The position numbers and the translations under genes are program-made. The notes under the pieces were generated by a model, which was not told where the DNA came from, did not search any database, and worked only from the letters and a program-made list of their open reading frames with translations. Below, piece after piece: positions 38,021 through 48,122 of a DNA stretch of 64,000 nucleotides; within the stretch, counting starts at the first letter, position 1, and every line of letters starts with the position of its first letter. The DNA is from Gemmatimonadota bacterium. GTDB lineage: Bacteria > Gemmatimonadota > Gemmatimonadetes > Gemmatimonadales > GWC2-71-9. The stretch covers positions 1,524,296-1,588,295 of the forward strand of contig PNAE01000007.1 of NCBI GenBank assembly GCA_003169895.1, given 5' to 3'.

Positions 38021-40789
38021 TTGTCGGTTCGCCCTACTTCACATGCCGCGGGTGGTCCCGTGCCGGGCACACCGACCGTTCTTGTCTCGGAGCTGGCTGA
38101 CCGGTATACGATCGAGCGCGAACTCGGCCGCGGCGCCACCGCCGTCGTGTACCTTGCTCGTGATCGCACGGCAGATCGGCTGGTGGCGCTGAAGGTGCTC
38201 CGGCCCGAACTGGCCGAGTCGCTGAGCGCTGACCGGTTCGTGCGCGAGATTCGCGTCACCCAGCAACTGTCACATCCGCATATCGCCCCGGTGCTCGACT
38301 CTGGCGTCGCCGGCGGCCTGTTCTTCTGCGTCCTCCGATACATGGACGGCGGCACACTGCGCGCGCGCCTCGACCGCGACCGCCAGCTCCCGCTGGCGCA
38401 GGTCTCGGCGATTGCGCGGGCGGTTGGCGCGGCGCTGGATTGCGCGCACGCGCAGAAGATCATTCATCGTGACGTGAAACCCGAGAACATCCTCTTCGGC
38501 GATGGTCAGGCGTGCCTCGCGGACTTCGGCATCGCCCGGGCGCTCGAGAGTGCGGGGGACACCACCACGTCCACCGGCGTGGTTCGTGGCACCCCGGCCT
38601 ACATGAGCCCCGAACAGGCGAGCGGCGAGCGGGACTACGACGGCCGCTCCGATATCTACAGCCTGGCGTGCGTGCTGTACGAGGCAATCGCGGGAATGCC
38701 CGCGTTCGTGGGGCCAAACGCGCAGGCAGTGCTGGCGCAGCGGCTCATCCACGTTCCGCGTCCGCTCGGCGTCTATCGCCCGACGGTCACGGCCGAGCTC
38801 GAAACGGTGATGGCGCGCGCACTCGCCATGGCGCCGGCGGACCGGTTTCAGACCGCGGAGGAGTTCACCAACGCGTTGTGTTCAGCGATCGAAGCACCGG
38901 TTTCCGGAGATGCCGCGTCGGCGGGACGCCTCGCGGCAGGCACTTGGGACAAGCCGGTCCGGTGGCGGCAGTGGATCTGGGGTGCGGGACTCGTGGCGAC
39001 GGCCCTGGTCGCTTTGATGCTCGGACCATTTCGCGGTCGGGGGCCGTGGGTGTCGGACGCATCGCGCGCCCGGCGGGAATGGACCCGCGGGCAGCACGCT
39101 CTGGATTCCTGGCAGTTCGTTGACGCGGACACTGCCTTCACCCGCGCCATGGCGCTTGACACGGCATTCCCGCAGCCGGCCCTCGCGTTGGCATTGGTGC
39201 GGTCGTGGTCCGGCGAGCCCGTCAGTCGCTGGCGGGTGCCGCTCGATCGCGCCAGCGCGCACGCCGCACGGCTCGCGCCGCGCGACGTGGTCATCGCCGG
39301 CGCACTGGATGCACAAGGAGACAAGGCGTGGGATCGCGCGTGTCCGGCGTGGCGCACGCTGGCCACCGCGGACCATACCGACTTCACCGCATGGTACGGT
39401 CTGGCCCGTTGCCTGGGCGCGGACGACGTGGTTCTGCGCGACCCGGACTCGCCATCCGGTTGGCGGTTTCGGGCCAGCGGCCAGGAGATGGTTCAGGCGT
39501 ATCGGAGAGCGTTCGAGCTGCACGCCACGATTCCGACTGCGAGTCGGATCGGCGGTTTCGAACAAGTTCGAGATCTGTTCTATACCCGCAGCGACCAGCG
39601 GCGTCGCGGCGTCTCCTCGCCAGGGGGTGCCTTGATGTTGGCTGATCCGGACTGGGTCGGTGACACACTGGCCTTCATCCCCTTTGAATATGAAGCAGCG
39701 GTGACTGGCGCGGAGGGATTCCGGTCCGCGACGATCCGCGAAGCACTCATTCAGCAACGGCGTCTGCTCCAGGAAATCGCCGCGTCGTGGGTAAGTGCTG
39801 CTCCGACGAGTCCGGGAGCGCTCGAGTCTCTCGCCTTTGCGATGAAGCTTGTCGGCGAGCCATCGGCGTTGGACACCCTTCGGCGGGCCCGGTCACTCGC
39901 GGTGACCGCTGCGGACCGAGTCCGTCTCGCTGCGGCGGAAGTCTGGTTCAAGCTCACCCTCGCGGTGCCGGATGACTCGGCGGGGCTTCGCCGCGTGCGG
40001 GTGTTGGCCGATTCGATCCTCGCCGACACCAGGGACGGTGACCCGGCGGTACTGGAAGGCGTCGCGGCTTTGCTTGGGCGGGCGGCACTTGCGGCGCAAT
40101 TGAGCCGAGCTGCCAGCGCCGGCCTGCCGCCGCCCGTTCCGGTCGATGCCGCTCCATTGCTGGCCTACGCGGCGCTCGGTGGTCCGGTCGATAGCATTCG
40201 ACGGCTGGAGCCAGCGGTTGCTGCGGCGATCGATGCCACGGTCCTCAAGCGGGAGCAACCGCGAGTGCGCCAGCAGTGGCTCCAGCACGCCGCGGAGATC
40301 TCGTATCCCGACGTTGAGCTCGCCGAACTCGAACGACCCAACCACGAAGGTGATCCCCTGCTTGCCGCGCAGGCGGCGTTCGCGGGTGGTCGTGCCGACG
40401 TCGCACGCCGATATTTGGCGCGGAGACCTTCCGAGGTCAGCTTCATCGCACCGGAAAACCTTTCGCTCGATGGCCTCTATCCAGAGGCCCGCCTGTTCGT
40501 GCTCCTCGGCGATAGCATCGGCGCCGCCAACTGGCTCGACCCAACACTGCACGCCATTGCCCGCATGGATCCACAGGTACTCGCGCGCCTCACGAACGCC
40601 GCCGCACTGGTACGCGCCGCAGCGCTTCGCGCCGATCTCGCCGCCGCTGCGCACGACCAGCTTACCGCCGCGCGATGGGCGCGCGTCGTCACAATCCTCT
40701 GGTCAGGCGCCGACCCGTTCCTGCAACCGCTGGTCCACCGCATGGGGCAACTCGCCCAAGCATCGAATCCCGATCCGGGGAGGCAATGA
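38021..40789 (+). CDS. Serine/threonine protein kinase with large C-terminal region
   Basis: YTIERELGRGATAVVYLARDRTADRLVALKVLRPEL; IIHRDVKPENILF; LADFGIARA; RGTPAYMSPEQASG; start codon uncertain (TTG 38021). Confidence 0.92.
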   Translation: MSVRPTSHAAGGPVPGTPTVLVSELADRYTIERELGRGATAVVYLARDRTADRLVALKVLRPELAESLSADRFVREIRVTQQLSHPHIAPVLDSGVAGGLFFCVLRYMDGGTLRARLDRDRQLPLAQVSAIARAVGAALDCAHAQKIIHRDVKPENILFGDGQACLADFGIARALESAGDTTTSTGVVRGTPAYMSPEQASGERDYDGRSDIYSLACVLYEAIAGMPAFVGPNAQAVLAQRLIHVPRPLGVYRPTVTAELETVMARALAMAPADRFQTAEEFTNALCSAIEAPVSGDAASAGRLAAGTWDKPVRWRQWIWGAGLVATALVALMLGPFRGRGPWVSDASRARREWTRGQHALDSWQFVDADTAFTRAMALDTAFPQPALALALVRSWSGEPVSRWRVPLDRASAHAARLAPRDVVIAGALDAQGDKAWDRACPAWRTLATADHTDFTAWYGLARCLGADDVVLRDPDSPSGWRFRASGQEMVQAYRRAFELHATIPTASRIGGFEQVRDLFYTRSDQRRRGVSSPGGALMLADPDWVGDTLAFIPFEYEAAVTGAEGFRSATIREALIQQRRLLQEIAASWVSAAPTSPGALESLAFAMKLVGEPSALDTLRRARSLAVTAADRVRLAAAEVWFKLTLAVPDDSAGLRRVRVLADSILADTRDGDPAVLEGVAALLGRAALAAQLSRAASAGLPPPVPVDAAPLLAYAALGGPVDSIRRLEPAVAAAIDATVLKREQPRVRQQWLQHAAEISYPDVELAELERPNHEGDPLLAAQAAFAGGRADVARRYLARRPSEVSFIAPENLSLDGLYPEARLFVLLGDSIGAANWLDPTLHAIARMDPQVLARLTNAAALVRAAALRADLAAAAHDQLTAARWARVVTILWSGADPFLQPLVHRMGQLAQASNPDPGRQ

Positions 40790-42078
40790 TGGCGCCCGTT
40801 ACGCAGTTTCGTTGGTTTTTCGCTGTTGTCGCCGGTCTTCTTGCGGTCCTGCTGATCGTGAAGCGCTGGCCCGTAGACCACGTCGTGAACTACCGCCCGG
40901 AATGTCCGGTGGACAGTGTCGTAGTGCAGGACACGGAGACTCGGGCAGTCACCTCGTTCAAGCAACTGTCAACCTCTGGCCACCAGACGCTGGTGCCGGA
41001 GTTCAATGATTGCCAGCGGTTTTCCGACTCGGCAGGCACAAGTTACGGGCCACTGGTCGGCATCTTTGCCCGGCAATCGCTCAATGAGCAGATCGCCCGG
41101 ATGTATCAGTTGGCCTACAAGAACGAGGAAAAGCGGGCCGTCTCCGTCGCCGAGATTGTTGATTTCGATGGGCCCGGCTATTCCCAGCTTGGCATCAGCC
41201 GTCAGGGTTACGGCTTCAACTGCCTCTACATGTGGATATCGATCGAAGGTAGCGACACGACGCGCAATGCTTACATGCAGCCGGTGAGGGCCGAGGGCGC
41301 TTGCAACGTCGACCGGTCGCCGAACAGGCTTCCGGCAAACGCCCATCCTCTCAAGGTCTACCCGCGCACGCCCGATGCGGCATTGACTGGCAACGACTAC
41401 CCTGAGGTTGCCCGGTGGGATTGGGATCGGGCGGCAGGTGTGGAATACATCAGCATTGGTTGCCTGAGTGCATGGTGCGAAATCGGAGCCGCTCCACTGA
41501 CGGAGTCGCCGCGCTACACCGCCGACCCAGCGCTGCCAAAGGCCGAGCGTCGAGTGCTTGCGGTAAAGGGCTGGTACGACGAGGAAGTTCTGGCAATTGA
41601 CAACGGTGGCGGAACTCTCGTCCCAAGTCACGTGACCGGAACGCTGATCCCGGACGCGAAACTCGGTGACCTGCACATCAACAACGGGGATTTCCACGCA
41701 AAGTGGCCCACGGTTGCCAGGGCTGTTCTGAGCGCATCGTTGACGAAGTACGTACACAAGCTCAATCTTCAGCCAGGTGTGGTTGCCGGAGGGCCCTATA
41801 ACGTCATCGCGCTCTGTGAGGGAGATGCCGTGGCGTGCAGCGTTCCGAAAATCGACGAAACTGCCTGCACCGCGAAATCCAGCGACCCTTGGTTTGGTCA
41901 CCCGTGGTACGCACGGATTATTTCCGCGACCGGTGACACCGCCTACCGCTGCGTCATCCGGCGACCGCACGACCACGTCAATATTCCTGGCATGGTTCGG
42001 TGGCGCTGGAATAACAAGGACCAGATAGGATGGATCAAGTGTGATGCGGGCTGCTGCGAGGTGACGGGATTGCATTGA
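40786..42078 (+). CDS. Hypothetical membrane-anchored protein
   Basis: 430 aa, N-terminal TM (FRWFFAVVAGLLAVLLIV); ATGA overlap with the kinase. Confidence 0.8.
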   Translation: MMAPVTQFRWFFAVVAGLLAVLLIVKRWPVDHVVNYRPECPVDSVVVQDTETRAVTSFKQLSTSGHQTLVPEFNDCQRFSDSAGTSYGPLVGIFARQSLNEQIARMYQLAYKNEEKRAVSVAEIVDFDGPGYSQLGISRQGYGFNCLYMWISIEGSDTTRNAYMQPVRAEGACNVDRSPNRLPANAHPLKVYPRTPDAALTGNDYPEVARWDWDRAAGVEYISIGCLSAWCEIGAAPLTESPRYTADPALPKAERRVLAVKGWYDEEVLAIDNGGGTLVPSHVTGTLIPDAKLGDLHINNGDFHAKWPTVARAVLSASLTKYVHKLNLQPGVVAGGPYNVIALCEGDAVACSVPKIDETACTAKSSDPWFGHPWYARIISATGDTAYRCVIRRPHDHVNIPGMVRWRWNNKDQIGWIKCDAGCCEVTGLH

Positions 42079-42114
42079 GCGAGCGCGCTCCATGCAGATG
42101 CGAGTTGCGAATGT

Positions 42115-42148
42115 CCACGCGCCAGGGACCACACCCCCTGGCGCGTGG
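42115..42148. terminator. Strong hairpin between convergent genes
   Basis: Perfect 13-bp stem CCACGCGCCAGGG-ACCACACC-CCCTGGCGCGTGG. Confidence 0.75.
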
Positions 42149-42255
42149 TGCAGCTATTTCAGCACCACCCGGTTCGGCGGCTCACAGAAATCGTAGTACC
42201 GATGTGAAACTCCGCTGTCGGACACCGTGACGATGCGGATCCCGGAATGCACGCA

Positions 42256-45153
42256 TCACCGGTCCCTGACCCTCGGATCCGCCTTCATGGTGAAGGTCTG
42301 GGTATAGCTCTGTCCGTTGACGGTGAGCTTTGCCGCGAAATTGCCAGTCAACTGCGGCGGCGCCGTTGGAGCTCCGCCACCGCGGCCGCCGCGGCCGCCG
42401 CCACCCCGCCCGCCGGGCCCGCCACCGCTCGGGCTCCACACCACGCGGTGCATCCCGGCACTGGCCGAGAGCGGCTCCGTCGTGGTGCGCCAGAGCGGCG
42501 AAGTGTTGGGAATGCCGCCACCGCGCCGGCCACCGGGGACCGCCGCCTCCGCGGCCGGTCCTGAGGTGAAGGTGTGGACAGCGGTGCCAGTGGCATCGAG
42601 GATCTCGAGCGTCACCGGTCCGGTCGTGGCACTCTTCAGGTAATAATCGATCGCCGCACCGGCTGGCGCGTTCTGCGCCTGGGGCTCGTCCTTCTGGAGC
42701 GGAGTGCCGTTGTCGTCACCCTGAATCACGTTGATGCCGTCGGCGGGTTTGAACAGGTATGCGTCCGCGCGGAGCACGGCGTCGGTGATCTGGCGGAGCG
42801 GGCTGATGTCGTCGATGACCCAGAAGCCACGCCCGTGCGTGGCCACGATCAGGTCATTGCCATAGATCTCGAAGTCGCGCACCGAGGTCACGGGCAGATT
42901 GGCCTGCAGCGGCTGCCAGGTATCGCCGTCGTCGAACGACAGGAAGGCGCTGCGCTCGGTGCCGGCAAACAGCAGACCCCGCCGCATCGGGTCCTCCTTC
43001 ACGGTATGCACGTACGCGCCCGCCGGCAGGCCCGTTGTAATCGGCAGCCAGGTCTGGCCCAGGTCACGGGTGCGGTAGATGTACGGTTCAAAATCCTGGA
43101 GCTGATGCCGGTCCACACTCGCATAAGCGACGTTTGGGTCGAAGTGTGATGCCTCGATCGTCGTCACTCGGCTCCAGGCGATGATCGCGGATGGCGTGAC
43201 GTTCTGCCAGCTCTTGCCGTCATCGGTCGTGACCTGGATAGAGCCGTCGTCAGTGCCGATCCACACCATCGGCGCGCGGAGCGGCGACGGCGCGATCGTG
43301 TAGATGACGCCGCGCTTGCCGTTGTGATCGGTATCATTTGCCGCCGCTGCATCGAGCGTGGCGGGAGCGCCCGGGTCAGCGCGCGTGAGATCGGGAGAGA
43401 TCTGCGCCCACGACGCCGCCGTGTCGATGCTCTTGTACAGCGACTCACCGGCGTAGTACAAGGCCCGTGGATCGGCTTTCGACAGCACCAGCGGCTGAGT
43501 CCAGTCGCTGCGCCCCGCTGGCGCCTCGGTGCCCGGGGCATTGGCGTTGAGTTCGAGGTCGAACCGGCCGCCGCGGCCACCATAGATGATGCCGGGATGC
43601 AGCGGGTCCCCGGCGGTCATGCCGCTTTCGCCGCCACTGCCGATTGGCTCCCAATCGTGCATCGAGATTTCGCCGAACTTCCCGCGCGAGCAGACCGCGA
43701 CACTGCCGCTATCCTGCTGCGCTCCGGTCACCCAGTACGGAAAGCGGTAATCCACCGACACATGGTAGATCTGCGCCGTCGGCTGGTTGAGCCACGAGCT
43801 CCATGTCACCTGGGTCGGATCATCCGCCGTGGCGTTGCGCGTGATGATCGCGCCCTGGTCGCTCGCAACGATCATGGTGTTCGAATCGTCCGGCGAAACC
43901 CAGGCCTGATGGTAGTCGTCGCCGCCCGGCGAACCCCTGAGTGCCACCCACGTCCGGCCGCCGTCCATCGTCCGGCTGACTGCGACGTTCGGTACATAGA
44001 CGATGTCGGCATCCTTCGGATCGACGACGACATGCTCGAAGTACCAGCCGCGCCCCGAAAGCGCGGTGTCGGACGACACTCGTGTCCATGTGGCACCGCC
44101 GTCGTCGGAGCGGAAGAATCCCCCCTGAACCGGCACCGGTGCCCCGCCGCCCCGGCCGCCGCCGCGACCGCCGCGGCCACCGGCCGAATCCGCCGCCACG
44201 CCACGCCCGGCCGGCGGCGGGCCCGCGACCTCCGGCACCAGGCAGTCGACCACCGCATAGACTCGCCGCGGGTTGCTCGGCGCGACGGCGATGCCGGTCT
44301 TGCCGATGCCCCCCGTTGGCAGCCCCACCGTGAGTTGCCGCCACGTGCTGCCACCATCGATCGACTTGAAGATCCCACCGCCGGGACCATTCGTCGGTGC
44401 GTAGGTGAACCACGGCGGCCGCCGCGTATTCCACAGGCCGGCGTAAATGACGTGCGAATTGGTCGGATCGATCACCACCTCGGCCGCGCCAACATCTGCA
44501 TTCTTGTAGAGCACCTTCTGCCACGTCGTCCCGCCATCGATCGACCGGAACACGCCGCGCTCCGCGCTCGGCGCATACAAATGGCCGATGGCGGCGACGA
44601 AAACCACATTGGGATTCCTCGGGTCGACCGCGATCTTGCCGATGTGGTGGGTGTCGGCGAGGCCGATGTGCGTCCAGCTCTTGCCCGCGTCCGTCGACTT
44701 GTACATGCCATTGCCGTAGCCAACGGAGTCCCGCAGCGTCGACTCCCCGCTGCCGACGTAGACCACGTCCGGGGCCGATGGCGCCACAGCAATCGCGCCG
44801 ATCGAGGCCACCGGTTGCGAATCAAAGACCGGCGTCCAGACCCGCCCGGCGTCGATCGACTTCCACACGCCACCATTGACCGCACCGAAGTAGAACTCAT
44901 TCGGCCGGCCGGAAACCCCGGACACGGCGTCGACCCGCCCGCCACGGAACGGCCCCAGCATGCGCCAACGGAGCCCGGAGTACGGCGAGGCCGGTTGCTG
45001 TGGGTTGGCAGCGCGCAGCCGGTCGTCGTCGATACTGGCCGGCGTCGCGTCCGCCATCAACGCGCGGCTGACGAACGGCCCGGCGATGGACAATGCGCCG
45101 ACCTGGCCGGCGAGAATCAGAAAATCACGTCGGGTTTCGTATCCAGGCGCCAT
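42256..45153 (-). CDS. BNR/YVTN (sortilin-like) beta-propeller protein, Tat-like signal
   Basis: ETRRDFLILAGQVGALSIAG; repeated GGVWKSIDAGRVWTPVF / MYKSTDAGKSWTHIGL / GVFRSIDGGTTWQKV / FFRSDDGGATWTRV blades; Gly/Arg-rich linkers. Confidence 0.9.
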   Translation of the reverse strand: MAPGYETRRDFLILAGQVGALSIAGPFVSRALMADATPASIDDDRLRAANPQQPASPYSGLRWRMLGPFRGGRVDAVSGVSGRPNEFYFGAVNGGVWKSIDAGRVWTPVFDSQPVASIGAIAVAPSAPDVVYVGSGESTLRDSVGYGNGMYKSTDAGKSWTHIGLADTHHIGKIAVDPRNPNVVFVAAIGHLYAPSAERGVFRSIDGGTTWQKVLYKNADVGAAEVVIDPTNSHVIYAGLWNTRRPPWFTYAPTNGPGGGIFKSIDGGSTWRQLTVGLPTGGIGKTGIAVAPSNPRRVYAVVDCLVPEVAGPPPAGRGVAADSAGGRGGRGGGRGGGAPVPVQGGFFRSDDGGATWTRVSSDTALSGRGWYFEHVVVDPKDADIVYVPNVAVSRTMDGGRTWVALRGSPGGDDYHQAWVSPDDSNTMIVASDQGAIITRNATADDPTQVTWSSWLNQPTAQIYHVSVDYRFPYWVTGAQQDSGSVAVCSRGKFGEISMHDWEPIGSGGESGMTAGDPLHPGIIYGGRGGRFDLELNANAPGTEAPAGRSDWTQPLVLSKADPRALYYAGESLYKSIDTAASWAQISPDLTRADPGAPATLDAAAANDTDHNGKRGVIYTIAPSPLRAPMVWIGTDDGSIQVTTDDGKSWQNVTPSAIIAWSRVTTIEASHFDPNVAYASVDRHQLQDFEPYIYRTRDLGQTWLPITTGLPAGAYVHTVKEDPMRRGLLFAGTERSAFLSFDDGDTWQPLQANLPVTSVRDFEIYGNDLIVATHGRGFWVIDDISPLRQITDAVLRADAYLFKPADGINVIQGDDNGTPLQKDEPQAQNAPAGAAIDYYLKSATTGPVTLEILDATGTAVHTFTSGPAAEAAVPGGRRGGGIPNTSPLWRTTTEPLSASAGMHRVVWSPSGGGPGGRGGGGRGGRGGGAPTAPPQLTGNFAAKLTVNGQSYTQTFTMKADPRVRDR

Positions 45154-45254
45154 AGAAGACTCCGGGTGTGCCAGCGGGGCGTTGCGGGGGAAACCTGTGC
45201 CTCAGGCGCGAGATGCACGCGGCGGCATGCAAGTAAGCGCCACCACGAGGGCTG

Positions 45255-45569
45255 TCAACCTTCGTCGACCTTTCGCCGGCGCTGCGCCCGGTATTCGCGA
45301 TCCATACGCCGCGCATGACGGCCCAGGAAGTAACTCGCCGCCCCGGCGATCAGCGCCGCCGGCACGGAAATTCGCGCGGTTGTGGCAACCTCCCCGACGA
45401 TCAGCGTCGCGGCCAGCAGGCAGAAGAACAACCCGCTCAGTGCGTCGGCGATCCGCCGGATCGGCGAGCGGACGCGCGCGGTCGACGAGAACGCGGCGAT
45501 CGCCATGATGCCCGCACCCCACGCAAAGATCAACCAGCCGAACATTCGCAACGCCGAATCGGTCGCCAT
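45255..45569 (-). CDS. Small membrane hypothetical protein
   Basis: MATDSALRMFGWLIFAWGAGIMAIAAF...SGLFFCLLAATLIVGEVATTARISVPAALIAGAASYFLGRHARRM. Confidence 0.6.
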   Translation of the reverse strand: MATDSALRMFGWLIFAWGAGIMAIAAFSSTARVRSPIRRIADALSGLFFCLLAATLIVGEVATTARISVPAALIAGAASYFLGRHARRMDREYRAQRRRKVDEG

Positions 45570-45603
45570 GCAAACCCTCCCCGGTGAAATGAACCGCCCT
45601 GGG

Positions 45604-47805
45604 CTACTTCTTGAGCAACAACAGCAGCGGATCGCGCAGTTGAAACCAGATGAACTGCGGCAGCGTCTCGATCTTGACCCATTGATGCGTGATGCTGGCG
45701 TCCCGCGGCCGGTGCCCGCCGGTGGAGTCGTTGTCACCGTGGATGCCGAAGGTGTTCGCCGCAATCTTCGCCACGCCGCGCATCAGCCCGCCCACGACGC
45801 TCGAATCGTTGCGCGCGATGCCCGGCAACTCGACGTGGAGGTTCCGCCACCGCGGTGTCAGCTTCCCCTTCGCGAGCCCGTTGCTCACCATCGCATCCCA
45901 CTGCGCGCCCAGGAACGTGCCGCCGGTAAACCGCATTCCAACCGCGTTCGAGAGGAATGCGTTCATTGCCCTGGGATCCATGGTGCCCAGCGAGCCCTGC
46001 CAGTGCATGGCAAAGCCTCGCGCCAGGAGGGGTACGCTCCACTCCACGTGCATCGCACCGGCGCCCATCAGCAGCGCATCGCCGATCAGCCGGAACGGGG
46101 TGGCGTTCGTCATTCGCGCCGGGTCGGTGCTGAAGTTGTAACCGCGAAGCCGCATCGCGCCGAAGGTGAGAATACCGGCGGTCGACGCCGTCGAGTCGCG
46201 TTCACGATAGCTCACCATCCCGGCTGCGGTCACGGTGTCGATCTGGATCTCGATGCCCGCGTCGCGCAGCACAACTTGCGGAGTGCGCCGGATGATGTTG
46301 GGCGCGGGATCTTCCGGCTTGGACTTGTCCTTCATGACGTCGAGCATCAATCCTCGCACACCCAGCGTCCGGGCGCGCAACGCGTCCCGTCGGAGGTACG
46401 CCGGCAGGTCGATGCCGTTCACTTCAATGTGTCCCATGGCGACGCTCAGCCGCGACTTGCGATAGGGATTGCGGCGTTCGAATGCCGAGTCGTTGCCTTC
46501 GGGGGCCGCTCGCAACGAATCGGCGACGAGGCGCTGCGCGCTCGCATCCAACGTGAGATGTGCCAAGGCGATGTTCATCTTCCGGGTTCGCCGCAGGAGT
46601 CCATCGACGGTGAGCGTGATCCGACCGACGGGAAACGCCGTGCTCCAGCTGGCATCATCCGGGCCGAAGGCCAGGTGCCCAAGGTCCACGCGACGGATCG
46701 TCGTGATGATGCTGTCGGTGCGGAGCGCGGGCGCTTCAACCACCGTCACCGCGGTCAGGGCCAGCGAGTCCAGGCGGACTGGGCGGCCGATGGCGCGGAT
46801 GGCCGTCTCCAGGTGCTGCGATGGTGTCACGGTTCGCAGCAGGCGCGCCGTCACGTGCGTTGGCGCCACTACGCGCAATCGCAAAGTGTCGACATTCAGT
46901 CGCGCTACAGCGACGTCGCCCGTCAACAGGAACGTCCGCCAGTCCACGCCGGCGAGCGCGACATGCTCGGCACGCAACGCGTCGAAGCCCATCGAGTCGG
47001 CCCGCCGCCCTGGCGACGGCTCGTAGACCAGGGCGTCGAGCCGACAGGAGCCGTCCTCAAGATTGGCGCGCAAGTGCTGGAGCGCGATGTGGGCCGCCTG
47101 CTTCGTACTCCCTTCGAACCGGTCGAGCCGCACGGTAATGTCCCGCGAGAACAGCGGCCGCCGCTTGGCCACCGGCTCGCGTGGGTCGATGCGCAGCGAA
47201 TCAAGCTCCACTGCCAAGCTGTCGACCGCGAGTGACGTGCGCCTGCCATCGGAGCCGAGCAGGTCGAACGCGACGTGAACGTGCGGGAACGCCACAGCGT
47301 CGACGCCAACAAACGGCAGCACGCCCGGCAGGTCGAGCTTCCCCTGAAAGCGGAGAAAGTTGTTGCTGTCGGCACCTTGTGGCGCCATGGCGGGGCGGTT
47401 GATCGGCACCGCCAGCGTCCGTTCGGCGAGCGACACGCTGTCGCACCCGCCATGCGCGGCGTGCAGGCCGCGCCCGGCGGTCAATCCCGCGAGATCAATA
47501 CCGGTGAGGGCACATCGGCTGAATCGCACGGTCACTGCCGGATGCGGGTGCGGCAACCGGGCGTTCGCCGCGGCATCCGTCGTGATCGTGATCGTGTCGA
47601 TCACGATCCGCCGGTTGGCTTCCTCGACGCGGATTGTGCTCGATGTGAGGTGATACACACTGTCGCTCGATTCGAGCACCTGTCGCGCGGCCCATGCGCG
47701 GACGAGCGGGTCGGCGATCGTGACCGCGGTGTGGCCGAGATGCCAGCGATTCAGCCACAACACCGCTGCGACGACGATGACCACGGCAGTTGCGATCGTC
47801 GCCAA
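45604..47805 (-). CDS. AsmA/DUF748-like large hypothetical protein with N-terminal TM
   Basis: 733 aa; MATIATAVVIVVAAVLWLNRW; AsmA-like layout only, no diagnostic motif seen. Confidence 0.7.
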   Translation of the reverse strand: MATIATAVVIVVAAVLWLNRWHLGHTAVTIADPLVRAWAARQVLESSDSVYHLTSSTIRVEEANRRIVIDTITITTDAAANARLPHPHPAVTVRFSRCALTGIDLAGLTAGRGLHAAHGGCDSVSLAERTLAVPINRPAMAPQGADSNNFLRFQGKLDLPGVLPFVGVDAVAFPHVHVAFDLLGSDGRRTSLAVDSLAVELDSLRIDPREPVAKRRPLFSRDITVRLDRFEGSTKQAAHIALQHLRANLEDGSCRLDALVYEPSPGRRADSMGFDALRAEHVALAGVDWRTFLLTGDVAVARLNVDTLRLRVVAPTHVTARLLRTVTPSQHLETAIRAIGRPVRLDSLALTAVTVVEAPALRTDSIITTIRRVDLGHLAFGPDDASWSTAFPVGRITLTVDGLLRRTRKMNIALAHLTLDASAQRLVADSLRAAPEGNDSAFERRNPYRKSRLSVAMGHIEVNGIDLPAYLRRDALRARTLGVRGLMLDVMKDKSKPEDPAPNIIRRTPQVVLRDAGIEIQIDTVTAAGMVSYRERDSTASTAGILTFGAMRLRGYNFSTDPARMTNATPFRLIGDALLMGAGAMHVEWSVPLLARGFAMHWQGSLGTMDPRAMNAFLSNAVGMRFTGGTFLGAQWDAMVSNGLAKGKLTPRWRNLHVELPGIARNDSSVVGGLMRGVAKIAANTFGIHGDNDSTGGHRPRDASITHQWVKIETLPQFIWFQLRDPLLLLLKK

Positions 47806-48122
47806 TCGCCTGCGGTGCGGCAGGATGGGTTTCAGAACGCGGATCTCCCCGGGCTCAGCGCAAGTTCATCGGATGGCAATTTCGTCAGCCGGAGCGTAAC
47901 CGGACCATCAACTGTGGCGCCAGCCCATCGCAACCGTTTCAGATTTTCCTGGCACTTCCTGCGACATTCCTAGAGACGATTATACAAGTCATTATTGCAC
48001 AAAGACTTACAGTGGCGAATTCGGGCTGCCCCGTCCGGCCCGACGCTTGCACTTTGCCGGCTCGTCCGATCCGGGGTCGCAACGGACACCGGTGGCACAC
48101 TACGGCAGACGAGGCGGCGCAC

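Noticed and set aside
42350-42440. Repetitive CCGCC/CCACCG stretch that looks like a simple repeat
   Set aside because: Coding for a Gly/Arg-rich linker in the BNR protein; similar stretches occur in the TonB genes and are codon-driven.
43324-45318. 664-aa plus-strand ORF
   Set aside because: Antisense of the BNR-repeat protein; composition typical of a shadow ORF.
45382-47235. 617-aa plus-strand ORF
   Set aside because: Antisense of the AsmA-like gene.
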